From Serinibacter salmoneus (GTDB lineage Bacteria; Actinomycetota; Actinomycetes; Actinomycetales; Beutenbergiaceae): a stretch of DNA of 64,000 bases. A program made the translations under genes and the position numbers. Within the stretch, counting starts at the first letter, position 1, and each line of letters opens with the position of its first letter. The notes under the pieces are model-generated. The model had not been told where the DNA came from. It was given only the letters and a program-made list of their open reading frames with translations, and did not search any database. Shown here piece after piece: positions 17,997 through 27,366 of this stretch. Location of the stretch: the NCBI RefSeq assembly GCF_002563925.1, contig NZ_PDJD01000001.1:1928973-1992972 (forward strand). The letters are read 5' to 3'.

Positions 17997-19603
17997 GCGC
18001 TGGATCGAGCCCGGAGCGCTCCTCGAGCGAGGCCGTGCTGCGGGTACGGGACCTGCGGGTGGCCTTCGAGACCGAGGGTGCACTCACGCCGGTGCTGCAC
18101 GGGGTGGACCTGGAGGTCGCCGCCGGGGAGTGCGTGGCGGTGGTGGGGGCCTCCGGCGCCGGCAAGTCGGTGCTCGCGCGCAGCCTGTTGGGCCTGGCAG
18201 GCGAGGGAGGGGCCCGCGCCCGGGTGAGTGCCGGGGAGTTGAGGGTCGACGGCGTGGCGTGCGCGGGCGCCACCGAGCGGGCCTGGCGCGGCGTGCGCGG
18301 GCGGCGGGTGGGCCTGGTGCTGCAGGACGCCCTGGGCTCCCTGGACCCGCTGCGCACGATCGGCGCGGAGGTCGGCGAGAGCCTGCGGCTGCACACGCGG
18401 GCCCCTCGGGCGGCCCGCTCCCGCCGGGTGGTGGAGGCGCTGCGTGACGTCGGCCTGCCCGAACCGGGCACGCGGGCGCGGCAGCGCTCCGGGGAACTCT
18501 CCGGCGGGATGCGTCAGCGCGCCCTCATCGCCTCCGCCCTGGTCACCGACCCACCGCTGCTCGTGCTGGACGAGCCGACCACCGCGCTGGACGCCACGAT
18601 CGCCGCCGGGGTGCTGGACCTGCTCGCCCGACAGCGGGATGCGGGCACCGGGATGCTGCTGGTCACGCACGACCTCGGCGTGGTGGCGCGCATCGCCAAC
18701 CGCGTGATCGTGCTGGAGGCGGGGCGGGTGGTCGAGGAGGGGCCGACCGCGCGGGTGCTCGGCGCCCCGAAGCACCGCGCGACCCGGGCGCTGCTGGCGG
18801 CCCTGCCGCGGGGCCCGAAGCCAGGCGAGGGCCCTCCGGCGAGCACCGTGGTGCTGAGCGCCGAGCACCTGGTGCGCCGCTACCCGGTGCCGGGCGGTCG
18901 TGGCCTCGTGGCTGCCACGATCGCGGCGGTGGACGACGTCACCCTCGCGCTACGCCGCGGCGAGATGCTCGGCATCGTCGGGGAGTCCGGGTCGGGCAAG
19001 TCAACGCTCGCCCGGCTGCTCCTGGCGGCCGAACCCACCGACGGCGGGGAGGTGCGCCTGGACGGCGGCGCCTGGTCCGCGGGAGGTGAGCGGCGCCGTC
19101 GTGCCGCCCGCTCCCGGATCCGGATGGTGCCCCAGGACCCCCTGGGCGCCATGGACCCGCGCCGCACGGTGGGCCGGATCCTGCGGGACGCCGGAGCCCG
19201 GGACGAGGCCGCGGTGGCCGCGCTGCTGCGCACCGTGCACCTGGAGACCGGCCTCGCCTCACGGATGCCGCGCAGCCTCTCGGGCGGTCAGCGCCAGCGG
19301 GTCGCGATCGCGCGCGCCCTGGCGAGTGACCCGGAGGTCCTCATTCTGGACGAGCCGGTCTCCGCGCTCGACGTCGCGGTGCAGGCGGGGATCCTGGACC
19401 TGCTCGGCGAGCTGCAGCGCGAGCGGGGTGCGGCGATGGTGCTGATCTCCCACGACCTGGCGGTGGTGCGCCGCACCTGCGACCGCGTGGCGGTGATGAG
19501 CGCCGGGCGGATCGTGGAGACCGGGCCCACCGAGCAGGTCTGGGCGCAGCCGCAGCACGAGGTGACCCGCGCGCTGCTCGCGGCGACCGCGCCGCTCCCC
19601 TGA
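17993..19603 (+). CDS. Fused dual ATPase of the peptide-type ABC transporter (OppD-OppF fusion)
   Basis: The 536-residue protein holds two complete ABC ATPase domains in one chain. Domain 1: Walker A GASGAGKS (52-59), signature LSGGMRQR, Walker B LLVLDEP and switch His in LLVTHDLG. Domain 2 (from about residue 285): Walker A GESGSGKS (330-337), signature LSGGQRQR, Walker B VLILDEP and switch ISHDLA. The Opp/Dpp systems normally use two separate proteins; a single fused protein fits the energising pair for this importer. The start ATG overlaps the permease stop. The C-terminal metal-binding extension of OppD appears reduced because the two domains are closely linked. Confidence 0.93.
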   Translation: MSAGSSPERSSSEAVLRVRDLRVAFETEGALTPVLHGVDLEVAAGECVAVVGASGAGKSVLARSLLGLAGEGGARARVSAGELRVDGVACAGATERAWRGVRGRRVGLVLQDALGSLDPLRTIGAEVGESLRLHTRAPRAARSRRVVEALRDVGLPEPGTRARQRSGELSGGMRQRALIASALVTDPPLLVLDEPTTALDATIAAGVLDLLARQRDAGTGMLLVTHDLGVVARIANRVIVLEAGRVVEEGPTARVLGAPKHRATRALLAALPRGPKPGEGPPASTVVLSAEHLVRRYPVPGGRGLVAATIAAVDDVTLALRRGEMLGIVGESGSGKSTLARLLLAAEPTDGGEVRLDGGAWSAGGERRRRAARSRIRMVPQDPLGAMDPRRTVGRILRDAGARDEAAVAALLRTVHLETGLASRMPRSLSGGQRQRVAIARALASDPEVLILDEPVSALDVAVQAGILDLLGELQRERGAAMVLISHDLAVVRRTCDRVAVMSAGRIVETGPTEQVWAQPQHEVTRALLAATAPLP

Positions 19604-19689
19604 CCCACGGCTGACGCCGCGCACCCACCGCACTGGGTCCTCACCGCGCAGCATCCTCACCGCGCAGCCCCTCCACCGGACCCCAGCCG

Positions 19690-19838
19690 CTCCGCGCACG
19701 GCGGATCGGCTTCGCGCACGGCGGATGTGCGACGCCGACACCGCCACCCCGGCCCGCTGACCTGCACAGATGCCGCATCCGCCAACGCCGGGCCTCACGC
19801 ATCCGCCGCCGGCGAAGCCGATCCGCCGCCAGCGAAGG
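19690..19838. repeat. Dispersed inverted-repeat element, copy 3
   Basis: The left arm (19690-19728) contains GCGGATCGGCTTCGC with a second unit, nearly the same as copy 1 (606-632). The right arm (19801-19838) holds the complementary GCGAAGCCGATCCGCC. The core CTGACCTGCACAGATGCC (19757-19774) is shared. It lies between the ATPase gene and the convergent DUF4349 gene. A separate short direct repeat (CCTCACCGCGCAG, twice at about 19640-19670) precedes it. Confidence 0.78.
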
Positions 19839-19900
19839 GGTCAGTCGCCGTCGCAAGCCAGCGCCGTCGCAAGCCGGCCGGGCCAGGCGTCACCCGGGCA

Positions 19901-20953
19901 TCACTCGCCGGTCGGCTCGCTGACCGTCACCTCGCGCGCGGCGCGGCGGCGGCGCACCGAGCGCCGGATCCCCCACACCACGGCGCCGAGGATCGCGGCG
20001 ACGCCGAGCCACGGCAGAGCGGCCCCCAGCGCCACGAGCGTCGCGTTGCCGGCGCGCACGAGCGCATTCCAGCCGTCGGTCAGCCCACCGGCGAACCCCG
20101 GGGTCTCGCCGGCGGCGACGGCCTCGGAGGTCTCGATCTGCACGGTGACGGTGGCGTAGTCGATCTGCCCGCCGAGCCGCTCGGCGGAGGCCCGCAGGTA
20201 CTCCAGTTCCGCCTGCCGCGAGGTCAGCACCTCCTCGGCGTAGATGAGCGCCTCGGTGTCCTCCGCCTCCACGATGAGCTCCAGGAGCCGCTCGATCGAG
20301 GCCTCGGTCGCCGTGATGCGCGCCTGCAGGTCCTGCACCTGGCCGGTGACGTCCTCACTGGTGACCTCCTGCGCGGTGATCTCCCCGAGGTCGCCGAGCG
20401 AGGCGAGGAAGTCCTCCAGGTCGGCGCTCGGCACCCGCGCCGTCACGCTCGCCGCCGGTCCGCCGCCGCCCTCGTAGGTGGTGCCGAGCCAGCGGTTCTC
20501 CACCCAGCCGCCCGCCGCCGCAACGATCGCGGGCACCTGCTCGGCGGCCGCAGCGGGATCGTCGACGGCGAGGGTCAGCCATCCGGTGACGACCACCTCC
20601 CGGTCCTCCCCCGCGGGCGACCCGCCGGGCAGCATCGGCATCGAGTCCGCAGCCACCCCTGACGCAGCAGCATCGCCTCCGCCAGCGGCGTCCATCGCGG
20701 ACTCCTCCATGAGCCGGGCCTCCTCGGCGGCCTCGTCACCGGCGTACGCCTCACCGCCGGACATCTCGCTGCCCTCCGACCACGCGCCGTCGGTGTCACT
20801 CGAGGCATCACCAGCCGACACGCTGCACCCCGCGAGCAGCAACACCAGGGCCAGCGGCAGCGCGAGCAGCGCGATCCACGCCGGCACCCTGCGTTCGAGT
20901 CGACGCCAGTGGACCCAGCCGCGTGCACCAGGTGTTCCCTCGCCTGCGTCCAT
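19901..20953 (-). CDS. DUF4349 domain lipoprotein
   Basis: The 350-residue protein has a basic N-terminus, a hydrophobic helix and lipobox LLAGC, then an Asp/Ser/Gly-rich linker. The DUF4349 domain follows, with VVVTGWLTLAVDDPAAAAEQV, a coiled-coil stretch (VQDLQARITATEASIERLLEL) and the IDYATVTVQIE strand, and ends in a membrane helix with an Arg-rich cytosolic tail. It is therefore anchored at both ends of the extracytoplasmic domain. The role of the family is unknown. The start is set at ATG 20953, preceded by GGGGAGGA, rather than the TTG at 20971. Confidence 0.85.
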   Translation of the reverse strand: MDAGEGTPGARGWVHWRRLERRVPAWIALLALPLALVLLLAGCSVSAGDASSDTDGAWSEGSEMSGGEAYAGDEAAEEARLMEESAMDAAGGGDAAASGVAADSMPMLPGGSPAGEDREVVVTGWLTLAVDDPAAAAEQVPAIVAAAGGWVENRWLGTTYEGGGGPAASVTARVPSADLEDFLASLGDLGEITAQEVTSEDVTGQVQDLQARITATEASIERLLELIVEAEDTEALIYAEEVLTSRQAELEYLRASAERLGGQIDYATVTVQIETSEAVAAGETPGFAGGLTDGWNALVRAGNATLVALGAALPWLGVAAILGAVVWGIRRSVRRRRAAREVTVSEPTGE

Positions 20954-21086
20954 GACGTCCTCCCCGTCCAAGCGCCCACGGTCGCGGGCTCGTTACCACC
21001 TCCATGTCTCGACCCGCCAGGACCTTGCAGCCTCGCCCCACACCGCTGGCAGTGACACGATGGGGGCAGAAGGGACGGTGTCGACG

Positions 21087-23042
21087 ATGACCCACATCCG
21101 GGAGGACCTGAAGGCGCTGCACGCGGGAGCCGCACAGCGGCTGGCGCACGAGAGCGAGGAGCGGCGCACGGAGTTACTGGTGCGGATCGAGCGCTGGTGG
21201 CCGGATGTGCATGACGCGCTCACCGCGCTCTACTCCCCCGAGCAGGTCGCCCTGCTCGAGCCCCGCCTGCTGGAGATCGCCCTCGAGGCCAACCTGCGCC
21301 GTCGCGCGCCGCTGCGGCGGTTGGATCGCGAACGCGAACTGCGCCCGGACTGGTTCCAGTCCGAGACGATGCTCGGCTACGCCGCCTACGCCGACCGGTT
21401 CGCCGGCGACCTGGACGGCGTGGCGGAGCGGATCGACTACCTCAGCGAACTCGGGGTCACCTACCTGCACCTCATGCCGCTGCTTCAGCCGCGACCGGGG
21501 CAGGACGACGGCGGCTACGCGGTGGCCGACTACCGGCAGGTGCGCCCCGACCTGGGCGACATGGCCGACCTCGCCGAGCTCGCCACCGACCTGCGCAGCG
21601 CCGGGATCTCCCTGGTGCTGGACCTCGTGCTCAACCACGTGGCGGCCGAGCACGAGTGGGCGCGGCGGGCCCGCGCCGGGGAGGAGAAGTACCGCGACTA
21701 CTTCTACATCTACCCCGACCGCACGCAGCCGGACGCCTTCGAAGAGACCCTGACGGACGTCTTCCCCGACACCGCGCCCGGGAGCTTCACCTGGGTGGAG
21801 GGCACCGGATGGGTGTGGACCACCTTCAACACCTACCAGTGGGACCTGAACTGGTCGAACCCCGAGGTGTTCACGGAGTTCGCCGACCTCGTGCTGTACC
21901 TGGCCAACCAGGGCGTGGAGGTGCTGCGGCTGGACGCGATCGCGTTCACCTGGAAGCGCCTGGGCACCACCTGCCAGAACCTGCCGCAGGTGCACGCGCT
22001 CACCCAGGCGCTGCGGGCGCTGGCCCGGATCGCGGCGCCCGCCCTGGCGTTCAAGGCCGAGGCGATCGTGGGCCCGCACGATCTGCCCGCCTACCTCGGC
22101 CGCGGTGAGCGGTGGGGGAAGGTCTCCGACATCGCCTACCACAACGCCCTCATGGTGCACACGTGGTCGATGCTGGCCTCGCGTGATGTGCGGCTGGCCG
22201 CGCACGCGCTGGAGTCGCTGCCCGCCACCCCGAGCACGACGGCGTGGGTCACCTACCTGCGCTGCCACGACGACATCGGGTGGGCGATCGACGACGAGGT
22301 GGCCGCCGAGGTGGGCATCGACGCCCACGCCCACCGGGTCTTCCTCGCCGACTACTACGCGGGCCGGTTCCACGGCTCCCAGGCACGCGGCGTGGACTTC
22401 CAGCGCGACGAGGCCACCGGTGAGGCCCGCACCTGCGGGATGGCCGCGAGCCTGCTGGGCCTGGAGGCGGCGCAGGAGGAGGACGCCGCACACCCCCGGG
22501 GCGAGGACGAACCGAGCGCGGTGGACGACGTGGAGGGCCGGATCTTCCTGGCCCACGCCCTCATCCTGGGCTGGGGCGGCATCCCGGTGATCTGGCAGGG
22601 CGACGAGCTCGCGATGACCAACGACCCCGATGCGCTGCTGGAGCACCCCGAGGACACCCGGTGGATCCATCGGCCGGTGATGGACTGGGACCTCGCGCAG
22701 GAGCGGCACGACGTGGAGACCCCGTCCGGGCGCGCCTACCGCAATGTGCTGCACCTGGTGCGCACCCGCAAGCACCTGCCGCAGCTGCACGCCTCCTGCC
22801 CCGCCGCGATCGGGGAGGTGGTGGACCCCGGCGTGCTGCCGGTGGTGCATCGCCACCCCGTGGGCGCCATGGTGGGGCTGTACAACGTGACCGACGACTT
22901 CCGGCCCTACCCGGCCGGGGAGCTCGCGGCCGAGGGCATCTACGGCGGCGTGGACCGGATCTCCGGGGAGAAGGTGCACGTGGAGGGCGACGGGATGATC
23001 TGGCTCGCGCCCTACCAGGCGATGTGGATCGCCGGGATGTGA
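21087..23042 (+). CDS. Amylosucrase (GH13 subfamily 4)
   Basis: This 651-residue enzyme closely follows amylosucrase, which splits sucrose and builds alpha-1,4-glucan while releasing fructose. The catalytic triad is visible: nucleophile D283 in LRLDAIAF, acid/base E325 in FKAEAIVGP, and the transition-state Asp at 395 in CHDDIGW. The pocket salt bridge of Neisseria amylosucrase (an Asp in DRFAGDLDG and an Arg in DTRWIHRP) is kept, which separates it from sucrose hydrolases and trehalose synthases of GH13. Domain B (YFYIYPDRTQPDAFEETL) and WTTFNTYQWDLNW are typical. There is no signal peptide, so it acts in the cytosol. No sucrose transporter or glycogen gene adjoins it. The ATG at 21087 is preferred; GTG 21078 and ATG 21060 are alternatives. 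Confidence 0.88.
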   Translation: MTHIREDLKALHAGAAQRLAHESEERRTELLVRIERWWPDVHDALTALYSPEQVALLEPRLLEIALEANLRRRAPLRRLDRERELRPDWFQSETMLGYAAYADRFAGDLDGVAERIDYLSELGVTYLHLMPLLQPRPGQDDGGYAVADYRQVRPDLGDMADLAELATDLRSAGISLVLDLVLNHVAAEHEWARRARAGEEKYRDYFYIYPDRTQPDAFEETLTDVFPDTAPGSFTWVEGTGWVWTTFNTYQWDLNWSNPEVFTEFADLVLYLANQGVEVLRLDAIAFTWKRLGTTCQNLPQVHALTQALRALARIAAPALAFKAEAIVGPHDLPAYLGRGERWGKVSDIAYHNALMVHTWSMLASRDVRLAAHALESLPATPSTTAWVTYLRCHDDIGWAIDDEVAAEVGIDAHAHRVFLADYYAGRFHGSQARGVDFQRDEATGEARTCGMAASLLGLEAAQEEDAAHPRGEDEPSAVDDVEGRIFLAHALILGWGGIPVIWQGDELAMTNDPDALLEHPEDTRWIHRPVMDWDLAQERHDVETPSGRAYRNVLHLVRTRKHLPQLHASCPAAIGEVVDPGVLPVVHRHPVGAMVGLYNVTDDFRPYPAGELAAEGIYGGVDRISGEKVHVEGDGMIWLAPYQAMWIAGM

Positions 23043-23082
23043 GGGTGCGCCTCGTGCTTGGGAAGCGCTGACGCGCGGCGCC

Positions 23083-23088
23083 TAGGAT
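23083..23088 (+). promoter_or_regulatory. -10 box of a leaderless transcript (rlmC)
   Basis: TAGGAT is exactly 6 bases before the GTG at 23095; a TTGGGA at 23058-23063 could be a -35 with a long 19-base spacer. No Shine-Dalgarno is present. Confidence 0.5.
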
Positions 23089-23094
23089 CGCCGG

Positions 23095-24285
23095 GTGGAG
23101 GTTTCGCCGGGGCTCACCGCACTGCGCTGCGACTACTACGAGCGGGCGCAGTGCCGCTCGTGCGCCCTGCTGCCCCTGGGCTACGACGCGGAGATCGCCC
23201 GCAAGGAGACCGCTGTACGCGAGGTGCTCGACGGCGTCGCCCCCGCGGCCTGGTTTCCCACCGTCCGCAGCCCCCAGGCGCGTTTCCGCAACAAGGCGAA
23301 ACTCGCCGTCGGCGGTACCCTCGCCGATCCTCTGCTGGGCATCCAGCAGCCCGGCGGCGTGCAGGACCTCACCCGCTGCCCGCTGCACACCGAGGCGATC
23401 GAGGCGGCCCTCCCGGCGCTGCGCACCTTCATCACGCGGGCCTCGTTGGCGCCCTACGACGTCGCCGCGCGGGCGGGCGAGCTCAAGTTCGCCCTGGTCA
23501 CCGCCGCCCCGGGTGGGCAGCTCATGGTGCGGTTCGTGTTGCGCTCCACCGAGGCGCAGGCGCGGATCCGCAAGCACCTGCCGTGGCTGCTGGACCAGGT
23601 GCCGGGCCTGGCGCTGGTGAGCCTGAACATCCTGCCGGAGCACAAGGCGGTGCTGGAGGGTGAGCGCGAGATCGTGCTGCACGGCGAGACCCTGACCATG
23701 CCGCTGAACGGCCTCCCGCTGCACCTGCGGCCGCAGTCGTTCTTCCAGACGAACACGCCGGTGGCCGAGGCCCTGTACCGGGAGGCGACCGCCTGGCTGG
23801 TCGAGTCCGCGCCGCGCTCGCTGTGGGACCTGTACTGCGGGGTCGGCGGTTTCGCCCTGCACGCGGCCCGCGCCCTGCCGGGGCTGGCGGTGCGGGGTGT
23901 GGAGGTCTCCGCGGAGGCGATCGCGAGCGCCCGGCGCACCGCCGCGGAGATGGGGCTGACCGGCGCCCGGTTCGAGGTGGGGGACGCGACGGCGCTCGGG
24001 GCCGGGCCGGGCGAGCAGGTACCCGACGCCGTCGTGGTCAACCCGCCGCGGCGCGGCCTGGGCGCGGATCTCGCCGCCACCCTGGAGCGCTCCGGCGTGG
24101 ACACCGTGCTGTACTCCTCCTGCAACGCCGCCTCGCTGGCGCGGGACCTCGCGGCCATGCCGTCGCTACGGGTGACGCGCGCCCGCCTGTTCGACATGTT
24201 CCCGCACACCGATCACGGCGAGGTGCTGGTGGAACTGCGGCGGCATCCAGGAGACTCTCAGGGAACGTCCACCCGCGGCGCATAG
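23095..24285 (+). CDS. rlmC: 23S rRNA m5U747-type methyltransferase (RlmC/RumB-like)
   Basis: The 396-residue protein has the N-terminal iron-sulfur cysteines of the RumA/RumB group: C12, C20 and C23, plus the Cys in LTRCPLH. The SAM domain follows, with LWDLYCGVGGFALH, VNPPRRGLG and the catalytic motif YSSCNAASLARD (nucleophile Cys), and an FPHTDHGEVLVEL end. It lacks the N-terminal TRAM domain of RlmD, which favours RlmC (U747). It transfers methyl from SAM to C5 of uridine in 23S rRNA. The leaderless start at GTG 23095 is supported by the TAGGAT box. Confidence 0.88.
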   Translation: MEVSPGLTALRCDYYERAQCRSCALLPLGYDAEIARKETAVREVLDGVAPAAWFPTVRSPQARFRNKAKLAVGGTLADPLLGIQQPGGVQDLTRCPLHTEAIEAALPALRTFITRASLAPYDVAARAGELKFALVTAAPGGQLMVRFVLRSTEAQARIRKHLPWLLDQVPGLALVSLNILPEHKAVLEGEREIVLHGETLTMPLNGLPLHLRPQSFFQTNTPVAEALYREATAWLVESAPRSLWDLYCGVGGFALHAARALPGLAVRGVEVSAEAIASARRTAAEMGLTGARFEVGDATALGAGPGEQVPDAVVVNPPRRGLGADLAATLERSGVDTVLYSSCNAASLARDLAAMPSLRVTRARLFDMFPHTDHGEVLVELRRHPGDSQGTSTRGA

Positions 24286-24288
24286 ACT
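24283..24288 (+). promoter_or_regulatory. -10 box of a leaderless transcript (coiled-coil protein)
   Basis: TAGACT straddles the end of rlmC and lies 6 bases before the ATG at 24295. This indicates separate, leaderless transcription rather than read-through alone. Confidence 0.5.
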
Positions 24289-24294
24289 CCGGGC

Positions 24295-25650
24295 ATGGCT
24301 GGATTCTGGGGACGTCGCAAGCGCAACGCCGATGAGATCACCGAGCAGGACGAGGTGCTGGCCGCCCGCGCCGCGAAGTCCCTGGTCGCGGCCGACGAGA
24401 AGCTGCGGCTGACCCAGGACGAGGTGGCGTTCGCGACGGCGGAGCTCGGCGAGGCCGCGACCGCCGACCTGCGTGCCGCGATCGAGGGCGTGCGCACGGC
24501 GATGAGCGAGGCGTTCAAGCTGCACCAGCTCAACGTGGACGACATCCCCGACACCCCGCAGGAACTGCGGGAGCGCAACGCGCGGATCGTGCAGCTCACC
24601 GAGTGGGCCGAGGACCTGCTGGAGACCAAGACCGGGGAACTGGAGGTCGCCGTCGCGAAGGTCCGGGAGGCGCCCGCGGTGGTGGAGAGCGTGCAGGAGC
24701 AGTCCCGCGTGGTGCGCGCCCGCCTGGAGGAGACCCAGCAGGCGCTCGCGCGGCTCGCGCAGCGTTACTCCCCCGAGGCGCTGCACCAGGTGGACGCCAA
24801 CGGCACCGAGGCCGAGCAGCTCCTGGGCTTCGCCGACCACAGCCTGCAGGTGGCCGCCCGTCGCCGCGAGGCCGGGCAGAGCCAGCAGGCCACGATGGCG
24901 CTGGAGGCCGCCACCGAGAGCGTGCGCCGCGCCACCACCCTGATCGAGGCGGTGGAGCACTACGAGATCGAGGCGCTGCGGGCGGAGTCCACCCTCTCGG
25001 CCGTGGTCGCCGACTCCCGCAGCGACCTCGTGGCCGCGCGGGAGGCCCCGCCCACGCCCGAGGTGGCGGCCGCGATGACGGATCTGCAGCAGGCGCTCGC
25101 CTCGCTGCCCGCACCCGGTGCCCTGACCGACCCGTTCGCGCTCCTCACCCGGGTGCGCAGCGCCAACACCGCGCTGGACGCGGCCGTGGACAAGGCCCGG
25201 GAGCGGGCCGCGCGCCCCGCCCCGAGCGCGGAACACCTGACGCACGCGGTGGACGACGCCAAGCGGCAGCTCGCGGTGGCGCGCGACGTGATCGCGGGGC
25301 ACCGGGGCTACGTGGGCGCCGATGCCCGCACCCGGCTCGCCGAGGCGGAGAACCTGCTCACCGACGTCTACCGGCTCGGGTCGGGCCCGGACGACCGGGA
25401 GCGGGCGATGAGTCTCGCGCGCCGCGCGGCGGACCTGGCCAGTCAGGCGTTGCAACTCGCGCAGCGCGACATCGACTCCGAGCGCTCCGGTTACGGTGAG
25501 GACTCCTGGGGCGCGCCCGGATACGGACGGCGCCCCGGCCCGCCGGTCGGTTTCGGGGGACCGCCGCGGCGTGGCGGATTCGGCGGGATGGCCGGCGGGA
25601 TCCTCGGCGGCATGGTGCTCGGCGAGATCCTCGAGGACTTCTTCGACTGA
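24295..25650 (+). CDS. Coiled-coil protein resembling the C-terminal part of TPM-domain proteins
   Basis: The 451-residue protein is largely alpha-helical with long heptad stretches (about residues 15-75, 95-165, 190-260 and 280-400), rich in Ala, Glu, Arg and Gln. It ends in a Gly/Pro-rich linker and GGMAGGILGGMVLGEILEDFF, the short tail typical of the large actinobacterial TPM-domain proteins. The extracytoplasmic TPM domain and the membrane helix of those proteins are absent. It may work as a cytosolic scaffold. Function unknown. It converges on the symporter gene through a structured gap. Confidence 0.75.
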   Translation: MAGFWGRRKRNADEITEQDEVLAARAAKSLVAADEKLRLTQDEVAFATAELGEAATADLRAAIEGVRTAMSEAFKLHQLNVDDIPDTPQELRERNARIVQLTEWAEDLLETKTGELEVAVAKVREAPAVVESVQEQSRVVRARLEETQQALARLAQRYSPEALHQVDANGTEAEQLLGFADHSLQVAARRREAGQSQQATMALEAATESVRRATTLIEAVEHYEIEALRAESTLSAVVADSRSDLVAAREAPPTPEVAAAMTDLQQALASLPAPGALTDPFALLTRVRSANTALDAAVDKARERAARPAPSAEHLTHAVDDAKRQLAVARDVIAGHRGYVGADARTRLAEAENLLTDVYRLGSGPDDRERAMSLARRAADLASQALQLAQRDIDSERSGYGEDSWGAPGYGRRPGPPVGFGGPPRRGGFGGMAGGILGGMVLGEILEDFFD

Positions 25651-25662
25651 GCGCTTCCCCTA

Positions 25663-25764
25663 CGCAGCCACCCGCTCTGCACAACCACCCGCCGAGCGTG
25701 CCCCTGCGCAGCGCGCCGTGCGCGAGATGCTGCGGAGGAGCACGCTCGGTGCGGGTGGCTCCTA
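25663..25764. terminator. Split inverted repeat between convergent genes
   Basis: AGCCACCCGC (25666-25675) and CCGAGCGTG (25692-25700) are answered by CACGCTCGG (25741-25749) and GCGGGTGGCT (25751-25760), giving a two-part stem that runs into the stop codon of the symporter gene. A 22-base block starting CGCCGAGCGTGCCCCT (25690-25711) is repeated exactly at 27865-27886. Confidence 0.6.
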
Positions 25765-27366
25765 GTGCTCCACGGCCTTCTCTGCGCCGTATCCCGTCAG
25801 GGAACGCACCTCCATCTCCGCGGCGAGCACGGGGGACTCGACGGTCTTGTCCGTGACGGAGAAGAACCACCCGGCCAGGAACCCGAGCGGGATGGAGACG
25901 AGTCCGGGGTTGGTGAGCGGGAACCACGCGAAGTCGACCCCCTCCCCGAACACCGCCGTGGGCGTACCGGAGAAGACCGGGGAGAAGAAGATCAGCACCA
26001 GCGCACTGATCAGACCGGTGTACATGCTGCCGACCGCGCCCCGGGTGGTGAACCGCTTCCAGAACAGGGAGTACAGGATGGTCGGCAGGTTCGCCGAGGC
26101 CGCGACGGCGAAGGCGAGGGCCACCAGGAAGGCCACGTTCTGACCCTGGGCACCGATCCCACCGAGGATCGCCACCGCACCGATGCCGATCACCGTCCAG
26201 CGCCCGACCTTCACCTCCATCGCCGGGTCGGCCTTGCCCTTCTTGATGACCGAGGCGTAGATGTCGTGCGCGAACGAGGCCGAGGCGGTGATGGTCAACC
26301 CGGCCACCACCGCCAGGATCGTGGCGAACGCGACCGCCGAGACGAGCCCCAGCAGCACCGATCCACCGAGTTCCAGCGCGAGCAGCGGCGCGGCGGAGTT
26401 CACCCCACCGGGTGAGGCGAGCACTGTCTCCGGCCCCACCAGCGCGAGCGCGCCGTACCCGAGCACGAGGGTGAACAGGTAGAACACCCCGATGAGCACG
26501 ATGGCCCACACCACGCTGCGGCGGGCCTCCTTCGCCGTCGGCACGGTGTAGAAGCGCATCAGCACGTGGGGCAGCCCGGCCGTGCCGAGCACGAGCGCGA
26601 GGCCGAGGGAGATGAAGTCCAGGGGGTTGCCGCCGTACTTCAGGCCCGGCGCGAGCACGTCGCCCTCGATGCCCGCCGCCTGCGCGGTCTCGACGGCGCC
26701 GCCCAAGAGCGCGGAGAAGTCGAACCCGAACCGCGCGCCGACCCAGACCGTCATGACGAAGGCGCCGAGGATCAGCAGGAACGCCTTGATGATCTGCACC
26801 CAGGTGGTGCCCTTCATGCCGCCGATCAACACGTAGACGATCATCAGCGCGCCCACCACCACGATGACGATCGACTGCCCGAGCGCGGCGTCGACGCCCA
26901 GGAGCAGCGAGACCAGCCCGCCTGCCCCGGCCATCTGTGCGAGCAGGTAGAAGAACGAGACCGCCAGGGTGGACAAGGCGGCCGCCATCCGGACCGGGCG
27001 CTGCCGCAACCGGAAGGAGAGCACATCGGCCATGGTGAACTTGGCGGTGTTGCGCATGAGCTCGGCCACCAGCAGGAGCGCCACGATCCAGGCGACCAGG
27101 AACCCGATGCTGTAGAGGAAACCGTCGTAGCCGTTGACGGCGATCGCTCCCACGATGCCGAGGAAGCTCGCGGCGGAGAGGTAGTCCCCGGCGATCGCGG
27201 TGCCGTTCTGGGTGCCCGAGAACGAACGACCGCCGGCGTAGTAGTCCGCGGCGGACTTGTTGGTGCGGCTGGCGCGCAGCACGATCACCAGGGTCACGCC
27301 CACGAACAGCACGAAGATGATGATGTTCAGCACCGGGTTGTTGGCCTCGACGAGGTCGTTGTTCAT
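25762..27366 (-). CDS. Cation/acetate (monocarboxylate) symporter
   Basis: The 534-residue sodium:solute symporter family protein has about 13 hydrophobic helices. It matches ActP/MctC: ADYYAGGRSFSGTQNGTAIAGDYLSAASFLG near the N-terminus is the family signature, and GMKGTTWVQIIKAFLL follows in the middle. It takes up acetate, pyruvate or propionate with a cation. The start is ATG 27366; the much longer upstream frame crosses the neighbouring genes and is discarded. The ATG overlaps the stop of the DUF485 gene, the standard yjcH-actP arrangement. It may supply substrate related to the pyruvate oxidase at 34.8-36.5 kb, but no direct link is visible. Confidence 0.92.
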   Translation of the reverse strand: MNNDLVEANNPVLNIIIFVLFVGVTLVIVLRASRTNKSAADYYAGGRSFSGTQNGTAIAGDYLSAASFLGIVGAIAVNGYDGFLYSIGFLVAWIVALLLVAELMRNTAKFTMADVLSFRLRQRPVRMAAALSTLAVSFFYLLAQMAGAGGLVSLLLGVDAALGQSIVIVVVGALMIVYVLIGGMKGTTWVQIIKAFLLILGAFVMTVWVGARFGFDFSALLGGAVETAQAAGIEGDVLAPGLKYGGNPLDFISLGLALVLGTAGLPHVLMRFYTVPTAKEARRSVVWAIVLIGVFYLFTLVLGYGALALVGPETVLASPGGVNSAAPLLALELGGSVLLGLVSAVAFATILAVVAGLTITASASFAHDIYASVIKKGKADPAMEVKVGRWTVIGIGAVAILGGIGAQGQNVAFLVALAFAVAASANLPTILYSLFWKRFTTRGAVGSMYTGLISALVLIFFSPVFSGTPTAVFGEGVDFAWFPLTNPGLVSIPLGFLAGWFFSVTDKTVESPVLAAEMEVRSLTGYGAEKAVEH

